DNA from: Calliphora vicina
Taxonomy: Eukaryota; Arthropoda; Insecta; Diptera; Calliphoridae
Assembly: GCF_958450345.1 (NCBI RefSeq)
Contig: NC_088783.1
Span: 55,404,395 to 55,468,394, forward strand
Direction: 5' to 3'
DNA: 64,000 nucleotides
Part shown: in pieces, positions 46,141-59,044 of the stretch
Numbering within the stretch: position 1 is the first letter of the stretch
Layout of the letters: each line of letters begins with the position of its first letter
Translations under genes and position numbers: made by a program
Notes under the pieces: model-generated
Told to the model about the DNA's origin: nothing
Database searches by the model: none
What the model saw: only the letters and a program-made list of their open reading frames with translations

Positions 46141-47673
46141 ATTTTATTTTTAGTAAAATCATTTTAAATGATTTGAATTTTTTTTCAGTTTTAATGCAAA
46201 TTCTTACGATTTTAACAGAAATAAAGCCTCCCTAATGTGTACACATACATGAGTTTAAATATAAAGCAACATTATGTTAAAACACATACTGAGCTTAGTT
46301 CTACATACATTTATTTTGTTTTACTTTTGTTACTTTAGATCACAAAGTATAAAGTCTTTGTTTGTTTTCTTAAGTCACTATTTAAAGGATATTTTTGATG
46401 AAATAACGAAGTTGGAATGAAAAGTTTTATTAAAAAAACAATAATTTAAAATCACTAGCTCGATCTGCTGGAAATTTCAACGATCAGTAAATGAACAGTT
46501 GGGGTTTTGGATAATTTCTAAGTGTTTTTTACTAGTTTTGCAGTTTGTACTATTGGGTGTATGACTAAAAAAATGCGAGATTCACAAAAAATGGCGTATT
46601 TGAGCAAAGCTTATATAAAAATATATAAACTTTTGATACAACTGAACTATTATGCACCAAAGTTGACCAACATAACTGCGTGATCACTTCAAACTAAAGC
46701 AAATTTTTTATAAGTATTTTAAGAAGTCAGTATCAAAAAAATGTCAATCCATGTTTCAGAACTTCTCCTACCAGCCTCGTTCTATTATTCGTCCTACGTA
46801 CTTTTAGTTTCTAGGATACAAAAAAGAAGAAAAATCTTAAAAAGTCTTCAACGTTTTCATTCAACATATAAGTAGAATAAAATTTGTGGAAAATTAAACA
46901 ACATCATCGTTTATCTCCTGAACATATACACGGCTTTGTTTTCTTACAAGAATTACGTTTTTTCTATACTCTTCCCCTACTTCCAAAAGCAAGCAACAGG
47001 CTAAACGCAAAATTGCACGTATGTCAGTAAAATGTTTAACGAAATAGTTGCAATTTTTTATATTCTTTTGAAAACTTTTTTCTTAGTTTCACTTCTCTTC
47101 AAGCATGTGTGTAAAAGTCTTTTGCTTAAAGTTTGTTTTTTTTTTTAGCTGCTTGTCGATTTTGGCAATGAAATTGTGCGGAAGCATAAGTTGACAGACA
47201 ACTTGAGTACTTTTTTTTCTGCTTTTTTATTTTAAATCACTTTCGAGTGTTTGTGCAAATAAAAAAGGGAAAGAAAAGTTTTTTGTTAAATGTTGCCAAG
47301 AAATGACATACGGACGGACGGAGAGAGAGAGTTTTACTTATACACACGTATCAAATGGATGAGCTTTAAATTGATACTTGATGAAATGTGGTTAGTTGCC
47401 AATTTTGGCATTAAGTTTCAATTGGTAAATGGTTTTTTATTTACTTTGTGGTTTGACTTTAAATATCTTAAACAGAAAATGTGTTTCAATTAAAGGTTTG
47501 ATGGGGATATTTGTTAGAGGGGGCGTATGATTATTATTTAATTATGAATAATACTTATACGTCTTTTTTATTTAAGATTTTTTTATTCAAGATTTTATAG
47601 AAAACACAAATAATTACCAACTTATAAATCTTAATCGCTTAATATATATGTATATAAAGAATTACTACTGACA
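46141..47673. other. AT-rich sequence, nothing recognised
   Basis: Contains GGACGGACGGAGAGAGAGAG (47313-47332) and a GCGTATGATTATTATTTAAT stretch (47523-) related to the recurrent motif. No gene was seen. Confidence 0.45.
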
Positions 47674-48091
47674 TAGAACTGAACTAGAACTGAACTAGAA
47701 CTGAACTAGAACTGAACTAGAACTGAACTAGAACTGAACTAGAACTGAACTAGAACTGAACTAGAACTGAACTAGAACTGAACTAGAACTGAACTAGAAC
47801 TGAACTAGAACTGAACTAGAACTGAACTAGAACTGAACTAGAACTGAACTAGAACTGAACTAGAATTGAACTAGAACTGAACTAGAACTGAACTAGAACT
47901 AGAACTGAACTAGAACTGAACTAGAACTGAACTAGAACTGAACTAGAACTGAACTAGAACTGAACTAGAACTAGAACTGAACTAGAACTGAACTAGAACT
48001 GAACTAGAACTGAACTAGAACTGAACTAGAACTGAACTAGAACTGAACTAGAACTGAACTAGAACTGAACTAGAACTGAACTAGAACTGAA
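47674..48091. repeat. 11-bp satellite (GAACTAGAACT)n, about 38 units
   Basis: Nearly perfect 11-bp tandem units over about 418 bp. The few variants are an initial CATAGAACT, one GAATTGAAC unit (47863) and two short deletions giving CTAGAACTAGAACT (about 47895 and 47968). The unit is the reverse complement of the 12-bp satellite unit at 42.3-44.1 kb minus one base (AACTAGAACTG versus AACTAGAACCTG). Confidence 0.95.
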
Positions 48092-49014
48092 TACATTTTA
48101 AAGAAAATATTTAAGAAAACACTGGCTTTTTTAATTTTAGTTTGAACCATGTTCTGCTTAACTTAAAATTCTTTCAATAAACATAAGTGCAGCCAAAATA
48201 AACTAAGTAACTCAATTTCCGCCCAAGAAAAACGACTTCTTATTTAAAGATTACTATTTTTCACTTTTCCCACTTTCTTTTTAGCTGCATCATTGTTAAA
48301 AACATCGATGTAGTCTACAACTTATTTGAGACTGTATAAAAAGCAGCACAGAAAAAACGTTAAACTACACAGGTAGATAAACTTAAGGAGAAAAAAAAGC
48401 TGAAAGCGACACTTTTTTTATTGTATAGAAAAAAATCTCAAGACAGGAACAAGGACAAAATAAGGAAAAAATGCAATAATATTAAGACAACAAAAGCTAA
48501 CAAGGTAGTTTGGCAAATTGAGATTAAATTGCTCAGGTTTGACTTTTGTATTAAAAAATTAAGTGGGTTGTAGGGGAAGTGTGTTTGTATGTCTGCCTTT
48601 AAGCTGGTTGTTTAATATTTTTTTTTCGAAAATTTTATACTGTTTTTTCTTTTTTTTTGTAGAAAAGTAACGCAACAATTTAGTATTTGGGATTAATAGA
48701 TAAACTTAATATTTGTAAAGAATATAAAAAAGTTTTATAATTAAGTAGACATTTAAAGCAAATAAAGATTTACTAAGAGATTAAAATTGGAGATATTGTT
48801 TTAAAATAATTTAAGATGGTGTAGAGGTCTTCATAAATGGTAATAAATGAAGATGGTTCTAATCGATTGTATAAAAAGAGTAGAGGAAATGTTTCAATGG
48901 GGGAAATCAGTATTCGAATGATAACTGATTTGGAGCTGAATTAGATTATAACGTATTTTATTCATAATAAAAAAAATCATGATTTTGCAGAATTTAGAAA
49001 TTTTTCAGGTTGCC
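48092..49014. other. AT-rich sequence, nothing recognised
   Basis: No long frame, RNA gene or recognisable repeat. Confidence 0.5.
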
Positions 49015-49275
49015 AATTTTGGGTCACTGAAACACCTCTTGTACCTAAATTAGTCTTCAGTACACACAATAATCTAAATGCTGGACTCTTTATCCACCAT
49101 TTTGTTTAATTTGTTGTAGAAAATGCTATTATTAATTACGTTTTAATAATGAATATATTTAGTAATCAAATAACCCTATTAAAGCTCAGAATGTAAAGCC
49201 TACTTTTAGGCTTAAAAATATTCAGTTTTATTTTCTGCATATAAAAACTGGAAAATCTAGCTAAAAGCATAAAAA
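49015..49275 (+). repeat. Family E repeat, copy 1
   Basis: Shares with 49775-50060 and 52205-52490 the order CAATTTTGGGTCACTG, CACACAATAATCTAAA, TGTAAAGCCTACTTTTAGGC, TCTGCATATAAAAACTGGAAA and TAGCTAAAAGCATAAAA. Overall similarity is modest. It has no coding potential. Confidence 0.65.
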
Positions 49276-49774
49276 TATATTTGTATTTGTTTATTTAATT
49301 TTGTATTTCTTTAATTTGAATATTTTATTTATTTTTTTTATTAAATTTATTACCATTAATTTATTTGCCTAATGGCTTACAAAATAATTGTTATTGTTAA
49401 AATGTTTTGCTATAAAACATTAATAAATTCTTTGCTACAATTAACTGTTATTTTGGTCAATTTGTTTTATGATATAATTTAAAAAGAAATTAAAAAAATG
49501 CACCGATTTTTTGCCTGTTTAAAAATGTTTGTTTTTTTTTTGCAGCGAAAAGTCATTGCATTTCATTAATTTACAATTCGTTGATTTTTATATAAATGCA
49601 GGTTTATAGATTTACAAATTTGTTAAAGAGGATAAAGGAAAAAGCAGATTTCGTTATGGGAATTATGTACATAGGACGATAATAAAAATGTCCTGAATGT
49701 TATGTTTTACAATTAGTTAGATTAATCAGTAAATACAAAAACTAGAATAGTTTTGAGAAGCTACAAGTACCGAG

Positions 49775-50060
49775 CCTAGGTGTTCAATTTTGGTGCACTG
49801 TTACACCTTCTGAGTTTAAAATTTATTTTGGTTTTACAATATAATCTAACAGCTTAGCTCGTCCTCTATTATAGTTTAAGAATATTGTACAAATTGGACC
49901 AGTAATAAATAAATATTTATATAGAATCTTATTGGTTTGCAATTAATCATATTTTAGCTAAAAAAGTAAAGCCTACGTTAAGGCTGATTAATATTTGTTT
50001 ACATACAAACATTATTCCGTTTGTTTTCCGCTTATAAATCCGAGAAATTGTATGTCAAAG
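49775..50060 (+). repeat. Family E repeat, copy 2
   Basis: CAATTTTGGTGCACTGTTAC, ATAATCTAACAGCTTAGCTC, TTTTAGCTAAAAAAGTAAAG, CCTACGTTAAGGC and TTTCCGCTTATAAATCCGAG are in the same order as in copies 1 and 3. Confidence 0.65.
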
Positions 50061-51967
50061 TAAGATTCCTGTTTATTGTAGAAGTATTTGAGTTTAGTTT
50101 ACAAAGTTTTAATTATTCCCTTTTTAGGAATTTACTTTTGCCCTTCACCTAACAACAGCCAAAGTCTATATAATAAAATTTTTCACTTCATTGCCTGTGA
50201 TTACAGTCAACAACAGGCAACATATTGTTGCAAAGTATACACTCAACTATATATGTTCAGTTTGCTGTTTTGTTGTGTTATTGTGTTGTCATTATAGCCG
50301 CAACATTTGTGGCAATATCCGTTTGTATTTTGTATTATTCGCTAAAATACAGACATTCTCTTTTATAATTGTTGTGTATTGAGGTGTTGGTTAAAAACCC
50401 ATAGGCAATTGGCTCATCATCTCTCAATGTTTAGTTAGAAAAACAATGTTCATTACATTTGTATAGCAAGTGTTGTGTAGGTATTTGTGTATGGTATTTT
50501 GTTGTTAGCAAAAAATTATTGACTTTTTCCGGCTAATTGGTGATATTTAGCAAATGCTAAAACCACAAAATCTTGTTTGGCTGAAAAATGTAGGTATTTT
50601 GATATTAATGTTTTTTTTTTTTGTTATTGGGAAAAATAGCTTACTAGCTTTTGTTGTGTTGCTGTTTATGTATTTATAATTAATGAATCATTTATTTAAC
50701 TTTAGTTACATAGAGTTTTTTTGGTGTATTTTGTTTGCATTACACTATTGGGACACTGCAGCAAATATTGAATAAGGAATCCCTAAAGGAAGTATTTTTC
50801 ACTTAAATTAATATTTACTTTGCTTCTTGACAATATTTCTTTGTGATAACAGCAACTGTAAAGCAGCTTTTGAAGCTGTGGGTGATCACTGTAGAAATTG
50901 ATAATTCTGGAATTTGCTAGAAGATGGCGCGGTGTTTATAAATAGTAACAGGGAGTTGCTGTTGAGTGAGAATATCGTAAGCACTGCTTGACTTAACAAC
51001 AAACTGTATTACCAGTGTGCTTTTAAAGTGTACAATTATTTGTAAGCATTAAAAGAGAGTGACAATTTAAATTGTTGTTGTGTAAATTTAAATAAAAAAA
51101 GTTGGTAAAATTGTTAAAATATGTACTTGTCGCTTTTATTTGCTATTAAAATAATCCGGTTTAATTAAAGAAAATAAACCATCGTTTTTAAAAGGTAAAG
51201 CAAATAACCATATGTTAGCTAAAAATTTAAAGGGGCCTAATGATTTTTAGCGTACAGAAATTTTGAGTATTTTAGTATCAAAGTTGGCCTATTTTTATAC
51301 AAATTTTATTTACAAATAATAATCTACCTAATATTTATCAGTGTACTTTTACATGAACAATAAAACTACTTCTATAGATTGGCATAAAAAGCTTATAACC
51401 CTGTTTTTTTTGTTGGGAATAAATAAATATTTTTATATATCCCTTTATACCCATACACATACATATGTATGTAAATATATACAAACATTTATCCTCCAGT
51501 TGCTATTAACACTTGCAACATATGGACGATTTGTTGCAAGCCATTGAAAATAATACAGACTCACAAGTACTGTGGCTAAAACCCTCAACAAGTTTAAATA
51601 AATGTATGAACAAATGTAATACCATGCCAAAAAAAAGTCAAAAATACACATACAGATACTCAAACATGAGTTAACATACAAATATTCCAAATATTTTCAT
51701 TGTGTTGGAAAAAAACTGAAAGAATTTGAATTTTTGCCAACTAAAAAAAAAGAAAAATAGAAATGAGAAAGTGAATGTGAATGTGTTGAAAAAAGCGAAA
51801 AATAACTGAAATTAAATGAAATTTTATGAATATTATTATTATTACATACAAGCTTTTACATATAAATAGACATACTCATGATAGAGATTGCGAAAATTTG
51901 GTACTATTTTCAGTTCCTTTTGTAGATTAAAAAGTGCCCTAATTTATTTTCAAATATTCACAACTTA
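50061..51967. other. AT-rich sequence with a partial family E segment
   Basis: 51206-51240 (CATATGTTAGCTAAAAATTTAAAGG, shared core TAGCTAAAAATTTAAAG) is a short family E piece. The open frames at 50088-50382 and 51341-51690 show no domain. Confidence 0.45.
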
Positions 51968-52060
51968 ATTATACCCTATACCACCAAAGTGTTTAGACAA
52001 AATTATTAGTCTAACAGCCATCTTAAATCAGACTAGTCTACTCAGAATCACTTCCTGAGA
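51968..52060 (-). mobile_element. Family A (mini-me-like) 3'-end fragment
   Basis: ATTATACCCTATACCACCAA at the left matches the complement of the family A 3' hairpin end. GTCTAACAGCCATCTTAAAT and CAGAATCACTTCCTGAG follow, as in the complement of 740-780. The rest of the element is missing. Confidence 0.65.
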
Positions 52061-52204
52061 TCTGCATTACTACAGAATTTAATCTGAATAGCCTCCATCT
52101 AACAAAGTAAAAGTTTTCATGACAACATATCAATAAAACGAAAACTTTAATCATATGAATGAACTAGAGGCGATATATTTTATTATATGTTTCTTTGCCA
52201 GAAT

Positions 52205-52490
52205 CAAAGTGGTTAATTTTTGGCACACTGTAATGTCTACTCTGACTAAAGTTGTCTTAATTGCACACAATAATCTAGGAGCTTAACTCTTTCTCTTTTG
52301 TTGTTGTAAGCTATTGTGGAAAACGCAGCAATAGTTAAATATTTATAACGAATCTATTTGGTAGGCAAGTAACCATGATTTAGCTAAAAATTTAAAGCCT
52401 ACTTTAAGGCGACTAAATTATATTTTACATAGAGACATTTTTGTTTTTCGCATAAGAAAAGGATAATTTAGCTAAAAGCATGAAACTATT
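52205..52490 (+). repeat. Family E repeat, copy 3
   Basis: TTAATTTTTGGCACACTGTA, GCACACAATAATCTAGGAGC, TAGCTAAAAATTTAAAGCCT, ACTTTAAGGC, TTTTTCGCATAAGAAAAGGA and TTAGCTAAAAGCATGAAA. It is closer to copy 1 at the 3' end and closer to copy 2 in the middle. Confidence 0.65.
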
Positions 52491-53419
52491 TGATACAAAT
52501 TTATTTCATTTGTATATAGGAAACGCTAGAAATAATATTATAGTCTTCATTCAATAATGATATTGATATTATTCATGGATTTTTAAATCAAAGTAAAATT
52601 TCTGAATTATGTATTTTTAGTTTGTTTTCAGCTTAAAGATATGGTAATACTTAATTAATTCACATTGTAGAATATTAAGAGTTTTAAAACAATGAAACTT
52701 GTAAGAGTATTTCAAAATACATTGAATACGTAGGTACTCATATGAACCAAACTTGAAAATCGGGACTAGTTCTGTGAACTCTACGTCTTTTAGGGCAACT
52801 GAGAGTCTAAAACCTAAATCTGTTGTAAAATACCTAATTCTTGAGAATGCATTACAATGTATTTTGACTCTCCTTTCCTTCTATGTATTTATTCTATGCT
52901 TCAGTTCCAAAAAGACTTAAAAGTCACCAAAGCAGAACGTTTTTTGTGACTCCTTCGAATGGTACTTTTTTTGGCACCATTTCTTAATCACAGTTTATTA
53001 CCCTCTGTTACAAAACCTGCCACTTTTAAGTAACTGCTTGGTATGCTTGTATTGAGTTGAGTAGTTGAATTCATATTAAAATAATATTTATAAAAATAAA
53101 TTTTGCAATCATTGTTGTATAATTTAATAAATTTTAATTGTATTTATGTTTTTTTTTCATCCCTAATTAAATTTATATCAATTGAGTTGTATGAAAAAAT
53201 GTCAAAAAAAACTCTTTAAAATTAAACAACCCATAAGTGTTTTATTAATTTAATATTTACTCTAATAAATCTGTTTATATTTATACTTACAAACAAATAA
53301 TTTCCCAGCTGTTCTAGGAGACTGTCCCGAACTAGTGACTTTATCTATAATTTTGATTGAAAACTAGTTACATAACTAACTACGTGACAAGTTTTTTGAT
53401 CACGAGCCTATCATAAGTT
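52491..53419. other. AT-rich sequence, nothing recognised
   Basis: No coding or named repeat sequence. Confidence 0.5.
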
Positions 53420-53930
53420 GACTCCCAGCTTTTGGACCCTTTGGATTACAATACGACTATATAATAGCTTGTCTAAAGTAATTAAGGCATTGTATTTAAA
53501 TAGCGGTTATATGGATTCAGTTACCTTACTGTTTACATGATCAGCTGCATAACTAGTTATATTAATAAGTATCGGTGTGAATTTACCTAAAACATTTCAT
53601 AGGTAGCCCAATAACCGATTGCTTGTAAACAATTTTTCCTTCAATTTTTAAAGTGAGTACACTCTAGGTTACTTAGAGACGCTAAAGAGATAACTGACTT
53701 CACGCTTCCATGGGATGTCAATATATATAAGCAAAAAGAATATAAACTATATGAGAATTATATAAACACAATTTTTATAAAACCAGTTTGTACGAATTAC
53801 TCATAAAAAACAGTTGTACGAAACAAACGTTCAATACGACTACAATCTAGATTACTTAAAGACACTTAAGTGACAATTGTCTTCATGCTAGATTCCATGT
53901 AATGTATGAAGTAACCAATTGATTTATCTC
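53420..53930 (+). repeat. Family G sequence with degenerate internal duplication
   Basis: GAGTACACTCTAGGTTACTT-AGAGACGCTAA (53645-) recurs as ACTACAATCTAGATTACTTA-AAGACACTTAA (53838-), each followed by a CTTCA-GCT--TTCCATG stretch, at a spacing of about 190 bp. The block CCCAATAACCGATTGCTTGT (53609-) is shared with 23780 and 28944. No coding capacity. Confidence 0.5.
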
Positions 53931-55133
53931 TGTATTACGAATAGTACATACGAGTCAAATACCCCAAAATATATAAATTTGGGTCAGTCAAGTCATCAGA
54001 TATTAATGACAATTATTGTCTAGGGATACAAGGGATACATTGAATACTTACTGATCTGCTAGGTTGTTTATAATATAAATTTTGTAGGCATTATATTCAT
54101 ATGTTTATTTGTAAGTATATAAGGCAATTAATTTGATTTACACAAGATTGCCAGAGCAGTCAAGATTATTTAAATTGATTTTTTCTTAAAACTTATTTAA
54201 AAGCAAGTTAAATTTCAATTCTATTGTTATTATTTATTGTGTGTAATAATGTGTTTATAAGTATTTGTGTGAATAGTCCTAAGAATGTTTAAGTGTAAAA
54301 TTAATCATACAAAACACGTGCTTTAATACACATGAATTCATACACACACTTATTTGCTTGAGTTTTGTTAAAAATTCTTATTACGTATTCATATATCAGC
54401 ATTTGTGTGTATATTTGAATGAATATTAAGTACAGTGAGAGACAAAACAATCTACGTAAAGAATATAATACAAATATTTCTTTATAAAAACGAGAGGAAA
54501 ACCTTTATCAATTGGATTTTAAAATATTGATTTTTTTCTGTAAAATATTTCTCACATGTGTAACTCGGTTGAAAATTTTAATTAATTTATTATAGTTTAA
54601 CTAAATTTATGACTAATATTGTAATAAAACATGTTCGAAATGGTAACTTTAACATATTTACAGGCTTTGGCAACATTGACATCAATTTTTTGGGGGCCAT
54701 CCTAATATTTATGTATAAGTGAATGTATGTCTGTGTGTTCATGATTTTTGCTAAACATTTAGGTATGTATTTATGTATGTATGTGTCTGTAAATAAAATT
54801 ATGTAAATGTTAATAGAGAATGAGATGCCCAAAGGCCTTAGGAGACAAGTCACATGACATAAATTTCCCTTATTAAATTTTCGTTAAGAATTATAAGTAT
54901 TTCCAAGATAACTTTAAGTGAAATATATGTAAAGAATTACATAATAATACTAAGTTACAGAGAAAATATTTTTGCATAATGAGATAATATAGGCTCTGCT
55001 GAGTAACAAATTAACAAATCATTCTAAAATAATTTTCAGAAATTTCCTCAATATTTGGACTTAAGAAAAATTGTGATAAATAGGTTGTGGATTTATATGC
55101 AAAAGCATAAATCTGGTATTTCTAAATAGTGCA
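53931..55133. other. AT-rich sequence, nothing recognised
   Basis: A TATGTATGTATGTGTCTG stretch (54769-) is a short microsatellite. The 87-codon frame at 54590-54853 overlaps it and is not supported. Confidence 0.5.
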
Positions 55134-57007
55134 CAGTGGCGCCATTTGCAAAAATCATAACTTTTGAAGCAAATGAGATAAAAAATAAAGACATTTAAAA
55201 GGCATATGATAGATAATTGATCAGGCTATAAAATGAGTGTTTGAAAAGTGTTCTAGGCCTACTTATGGGTTAGCAAAGTTGAAATTTCTGGAAATATCCA
55301 TTTTATGTGATGTACAATAAATTTTTATCACTTATAATTTCCGAGTTTTGCCATAACTTGGTGCGTTTTTTAAAAAATATAGGGCGTACTTTTGGACAAC
55401 TAAATTACCAATAATATACAAAAGATTTTAAAGCAATATCAAGTATGGATCCAAAAATAAACGATTTTCAATTAAAAAACTAGTAAGAAAGTATTGTCGG
55501 TCAAGCCCGACCATATAGTACCCTACACTAAGTAAAAGAGAAAAAATATTTTTCTTTTAAAATTTCAATAATTTATATTTTTGAGTGATTTTCGGAAGTG
55601 GGCCTTATATGGGGGCTATAACCAATTATGGACCGATCACCATGAAATTAGGTCGTGTGATTTATGTCTATATGAAAGTTTACTATGTTGAATTTTGTGA
55701 GTATACCAACATTTAGCGATTTATGCACGTTAAAGTGATTTTCGGAAGTGGGTCTATATGGGAGCTATGACTAATTATGGACCCATCGTTACAAAATTTG
55801 GTGACATGAATTTTGTATATATAAAACTTATTTGGAGAGTAATTTGTGGAGATACATTTATAAATTAAATATTTATGACCGATAAAGTCCAATTTCGGAA
55901 GGACATTTGTATGGGGGCTAGGTGAAATAATGAACCGATTTCAGCCAGTTTCAATAGGCTTGGTCCTTGGGCCGAAAAAATAATATGTACTAAATTTGAT
56001 CGAAATATCTTCAAAATTGCGACCTGTACTCTGCGCACAAAGTTTACATGGACAGCCAGCCAGCCAACCAGACGGACGGACAACGTTTAATGACTCAGAA
56101 AGTGATTCTAAGTCGATCGGTATACTTTAAGGTGGGTGCTAGACTAATATTTTGGGGCGTTACAAACATCTGCACAAACGCATTATACCCTTCCTACTAT
56201 GGTGTAGGGGATAAATAGTAAATTTTTGCTGTTTTTTGGGCGAAAATGTGACTTAACACTTTTTTTTATTAAAAAAACTTTCTTTAGGAACACCTAACAA
56301 TTTTATGTTATTCTGTAAGTTGTCTTTATGGGCAACATTTTCGTATAAAAAACATGTCCAATTTTTCGATACGCCATTCGGGCCACATCTTATAAAATCC
56401 CAAAAATGGGATCAAAAAACGGAAAGCAGGTTAGGAAACCTTGATGTATCTCCTAATTATACCCAAAGTATTTTCCAGCCTCAAGGGAAATGTGGACTCT
56501 ATGAGCACAATTTTAAAAAATACCATTTTTGAGAATTTCGCTCCAATTTTTAGGAATTGCGAGATTCCCTTTGACATTTTGACAAGTATTTTACACTTTG
56601 TTATGTAGAATAATAACGTTGAAAATTTCATTGAGTTTTGTTTATAAATAAAGATTTTATTACATATTTATTGAGTTTCTAAAATTAAAATTTGCAAATA
56701 TTAGGAACAATGTGATTCACATTTATTCCAAACTATTTTTCTTGCTTAGATAAGTTAATTTTTGGTCTTACAAAAAAATTTTAAGTCAATATCTTCATTA
56801 GATTCACTTTAAAACTCAGTTCTTCAAAAATATTGCACTTTTTCATACAAAATTTTTTTTTATAAATTTTCATAATATTCTATTCAATAACAAGTCAATA
56901 GTTCTAATTTAATTAAAATATGATAAAGTGCGATATTTTTGTAGGAAGGAGTTTTAAAAATCTTTGAAATCGGATGAGAAACAAAAAACAATGATTTTGC
57001 CCCACTG
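55134..57007 (+). mobile_element. CAGTGGG-ended DNA element (family C, copy 2)
   Basis: It starts CAGTGGCGCCATTTGCAAAA and ends ATGATTTTGCCCCACTG (57007), so terminal inverted bases CAGTGG are visible at both ends. The length without the nested family A insertion is about 1.14 kb. Near the right end GTGCGATATTTTTG (56929-) is the inverse of CAAAAATATTGCACTT (56826-), giving a subterminal inverted repeat. No transposase frame is seen. I found no convincing 8-bp target duplication, so membership of hAT is not claimed. Confidence 0.65.
55482..56214 (+). mobile_element. Mini-me/Helentron-like element (family A, copy 5, full length)
   Basis: The 5' end is AGTAAGAAAGTATTGTCGGT with the hairpin GGTCGG-TCAAG-CCCGACC-like palindrome (55496-55513), then TACCCTACACTAAGTAAAAG. 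Internal units with ATGGGAGCTATGACTAATTA lie at about 55610 and 55757. It then has GACGGACGGACAACG (56069-) and a 3' hairpin, TATACCCTTC...GTAGGGGATA (56184-56213). It is inserted in family C; the uninterrupted site is at about 17243-17256. Confidence 0.85.
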
Positions 57008-59044
57008 AGCACCGTCTTACTGAAAATGTTGTCCTCATCAATATAATTCAATTTAAGCTGAAATAACTTTGTTATCATGTCTTAATTGATATTCAGTCTG
57101 GTATCTTTGTGGATCTTTTTGATTTAGTTGATTTAAAATATAGAAATGAATTCATTTAAACATGAATCAATACAACTTGTTTATTACAAAATCTTAATAA
57201 ATTTGAAGTAACAACAATAAAGATATCAAAATTTCATTATGACTTTTTGAGTTTATGTTATTATTACATACTTTCCCTATAAATCTTGCAAATGTCCATT
57301 CACCAGGGTATTTAAATAATTAAAATTTCCTTGCACACCACTTAAATAATTTGCCTAATTGACAAATACCTTTATATTTACAGCATGTATTTATGTGTAT
57401 AATTGCTTAATATTTGTCAAATAAATATAATTAATTTAAACACATTCAAGCAAATAATACCATAACAATTTCATTATTTGTATATTCTCTTCTAAATTAA
57501 CCATAATAAAGGCTGTAAATCATTTACAGCAACAAACAAAAAAACACACTTTTAACTAAGTTGTCTATTTCAATGTAAATTTAACACCAAATTAATTTGA
57601 AATAAAGTTAAACATGATTTTGTAGCAAAATTCAAAATTATCTAGGGAGGATGGTAATTAGCAATGTAAGAGTAATTGTATAAATGTATCTATGTGTATA
57701 TAAGTTAAATTATGTGTGTGTGTTTGTGTGAAAGAGAGTATTGAACAACAACATTTTAATGCTGTTAGTTGTTGGGTTTTGCTTAATTTTACACTCAGCA
57801 TTTGACAATGACTATTTTAATATAATTATAACTGTTTAATGAAACAAAATAATGGCAGCCAACGTGCAACTACCACAAGAATAAACGAGTGTTGTGGGTA
57901 GGCAAATTAGGAGAGCACATTTTAGTTAAAGATAATATTGGATATCGATGTTCTTAGCTAAAATTTGGGTTACAATTATTCTAAGGCTTTATAACAACTT
58001 CGGCTAATAGATATCGATCATAGACAACGATCTATGATAAACAATATCTGGGCTCTCATATCAAATCCTGACACACTTGCGTGACACTCGATTCCGTATT
58101 CCGTTCCCCTTCAATCGAAAGGAGTCCTTAACTTAACCATTAAGTTGACCAAGCGAATGAATTTAACCTTGTGACATCCATCCCCGATAGATACGTCAGG
58201 TCGAGCACAAATAGCCAGCATAACGTACCGAACTTCAGGACCGGAATTATTCTACAAGATATTGATTTACTAATTTAAGGATTTTGTGATATTTGTTTAA
58301 AATAAACAATTTTAGTGACATATGAATGGTATTTGAAAAGAACATCTAAAGGCATGAAATACATTTAGAACGTCATGAAATAGATTTGTAACAAATATGA
58401 GTAAATCTGAAATTATCCATAACTTTTTTTTGGTCTTAAAACAAAAAAGGAGCCACCTTAATGAGTTTCAAAGTAGTGGCAGCAAATAAATAACAATTTA
58501 ATTTTGTGCTATTTTAATCTGATTAATGAATACATACCAGTATTAATATTGTTATATTTAGCATAATAAGCTATAGGCATACAGTGTTAAACTATTATGG
58601 AGAAATTTCCAATGTCTAGAGTAAATTGATATAGAGAAAAACATAGATTTTGTAAATAAATTTTACAAGTTTACGATATCTATACACAGGGAGTTGAAGA
58701 TAGTTTAGGCAATAAGTTTATTTACAGGAAAGTTTGAAAGAAAATAAACTCGATTTAAGTTTAAGTGCTGGTTCACATACGTCAAGTTTACTTGAGCAAG
58801 TCTTGAGTTTATAGAAGAGAGAGGAAGAAAAAGAAGAAAAGTTTTCCAATCTCCTCTTGAAAACTTTAAGTGTTACAATTTATATTAAATCATTTAATAT
58901 ATAATCCTAGAATTTTAGTTAAGCGCTCCATATCTTTAAATTTAAATAAAACGTATTCGTAATGTCCAATTTTTCATGACTCTAGCTAATAAATCAGACT
59001 GAATTTGACCGAGGGCATTTTTATGTTGGCCTTATGGCCGCTGT
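57008..59044. other. AT-rich sequence, nothing recognised
   Basis: A slightly GC-richer stretch at 58040-58270 (for example GTGACACTCGATTCCGTATT at 58081) stands out from the AT-rich surroundings. It has no frame or terminus I can name and could be a fragment of an LTR or other old element. Confidence 0.4.

Noticed and set aside
55134..57007. hAT membership for the CAGTGG-ended element
   Set aside because: No convincing 8-bp target duplication and no transposase; CAG ends alone are not enough.
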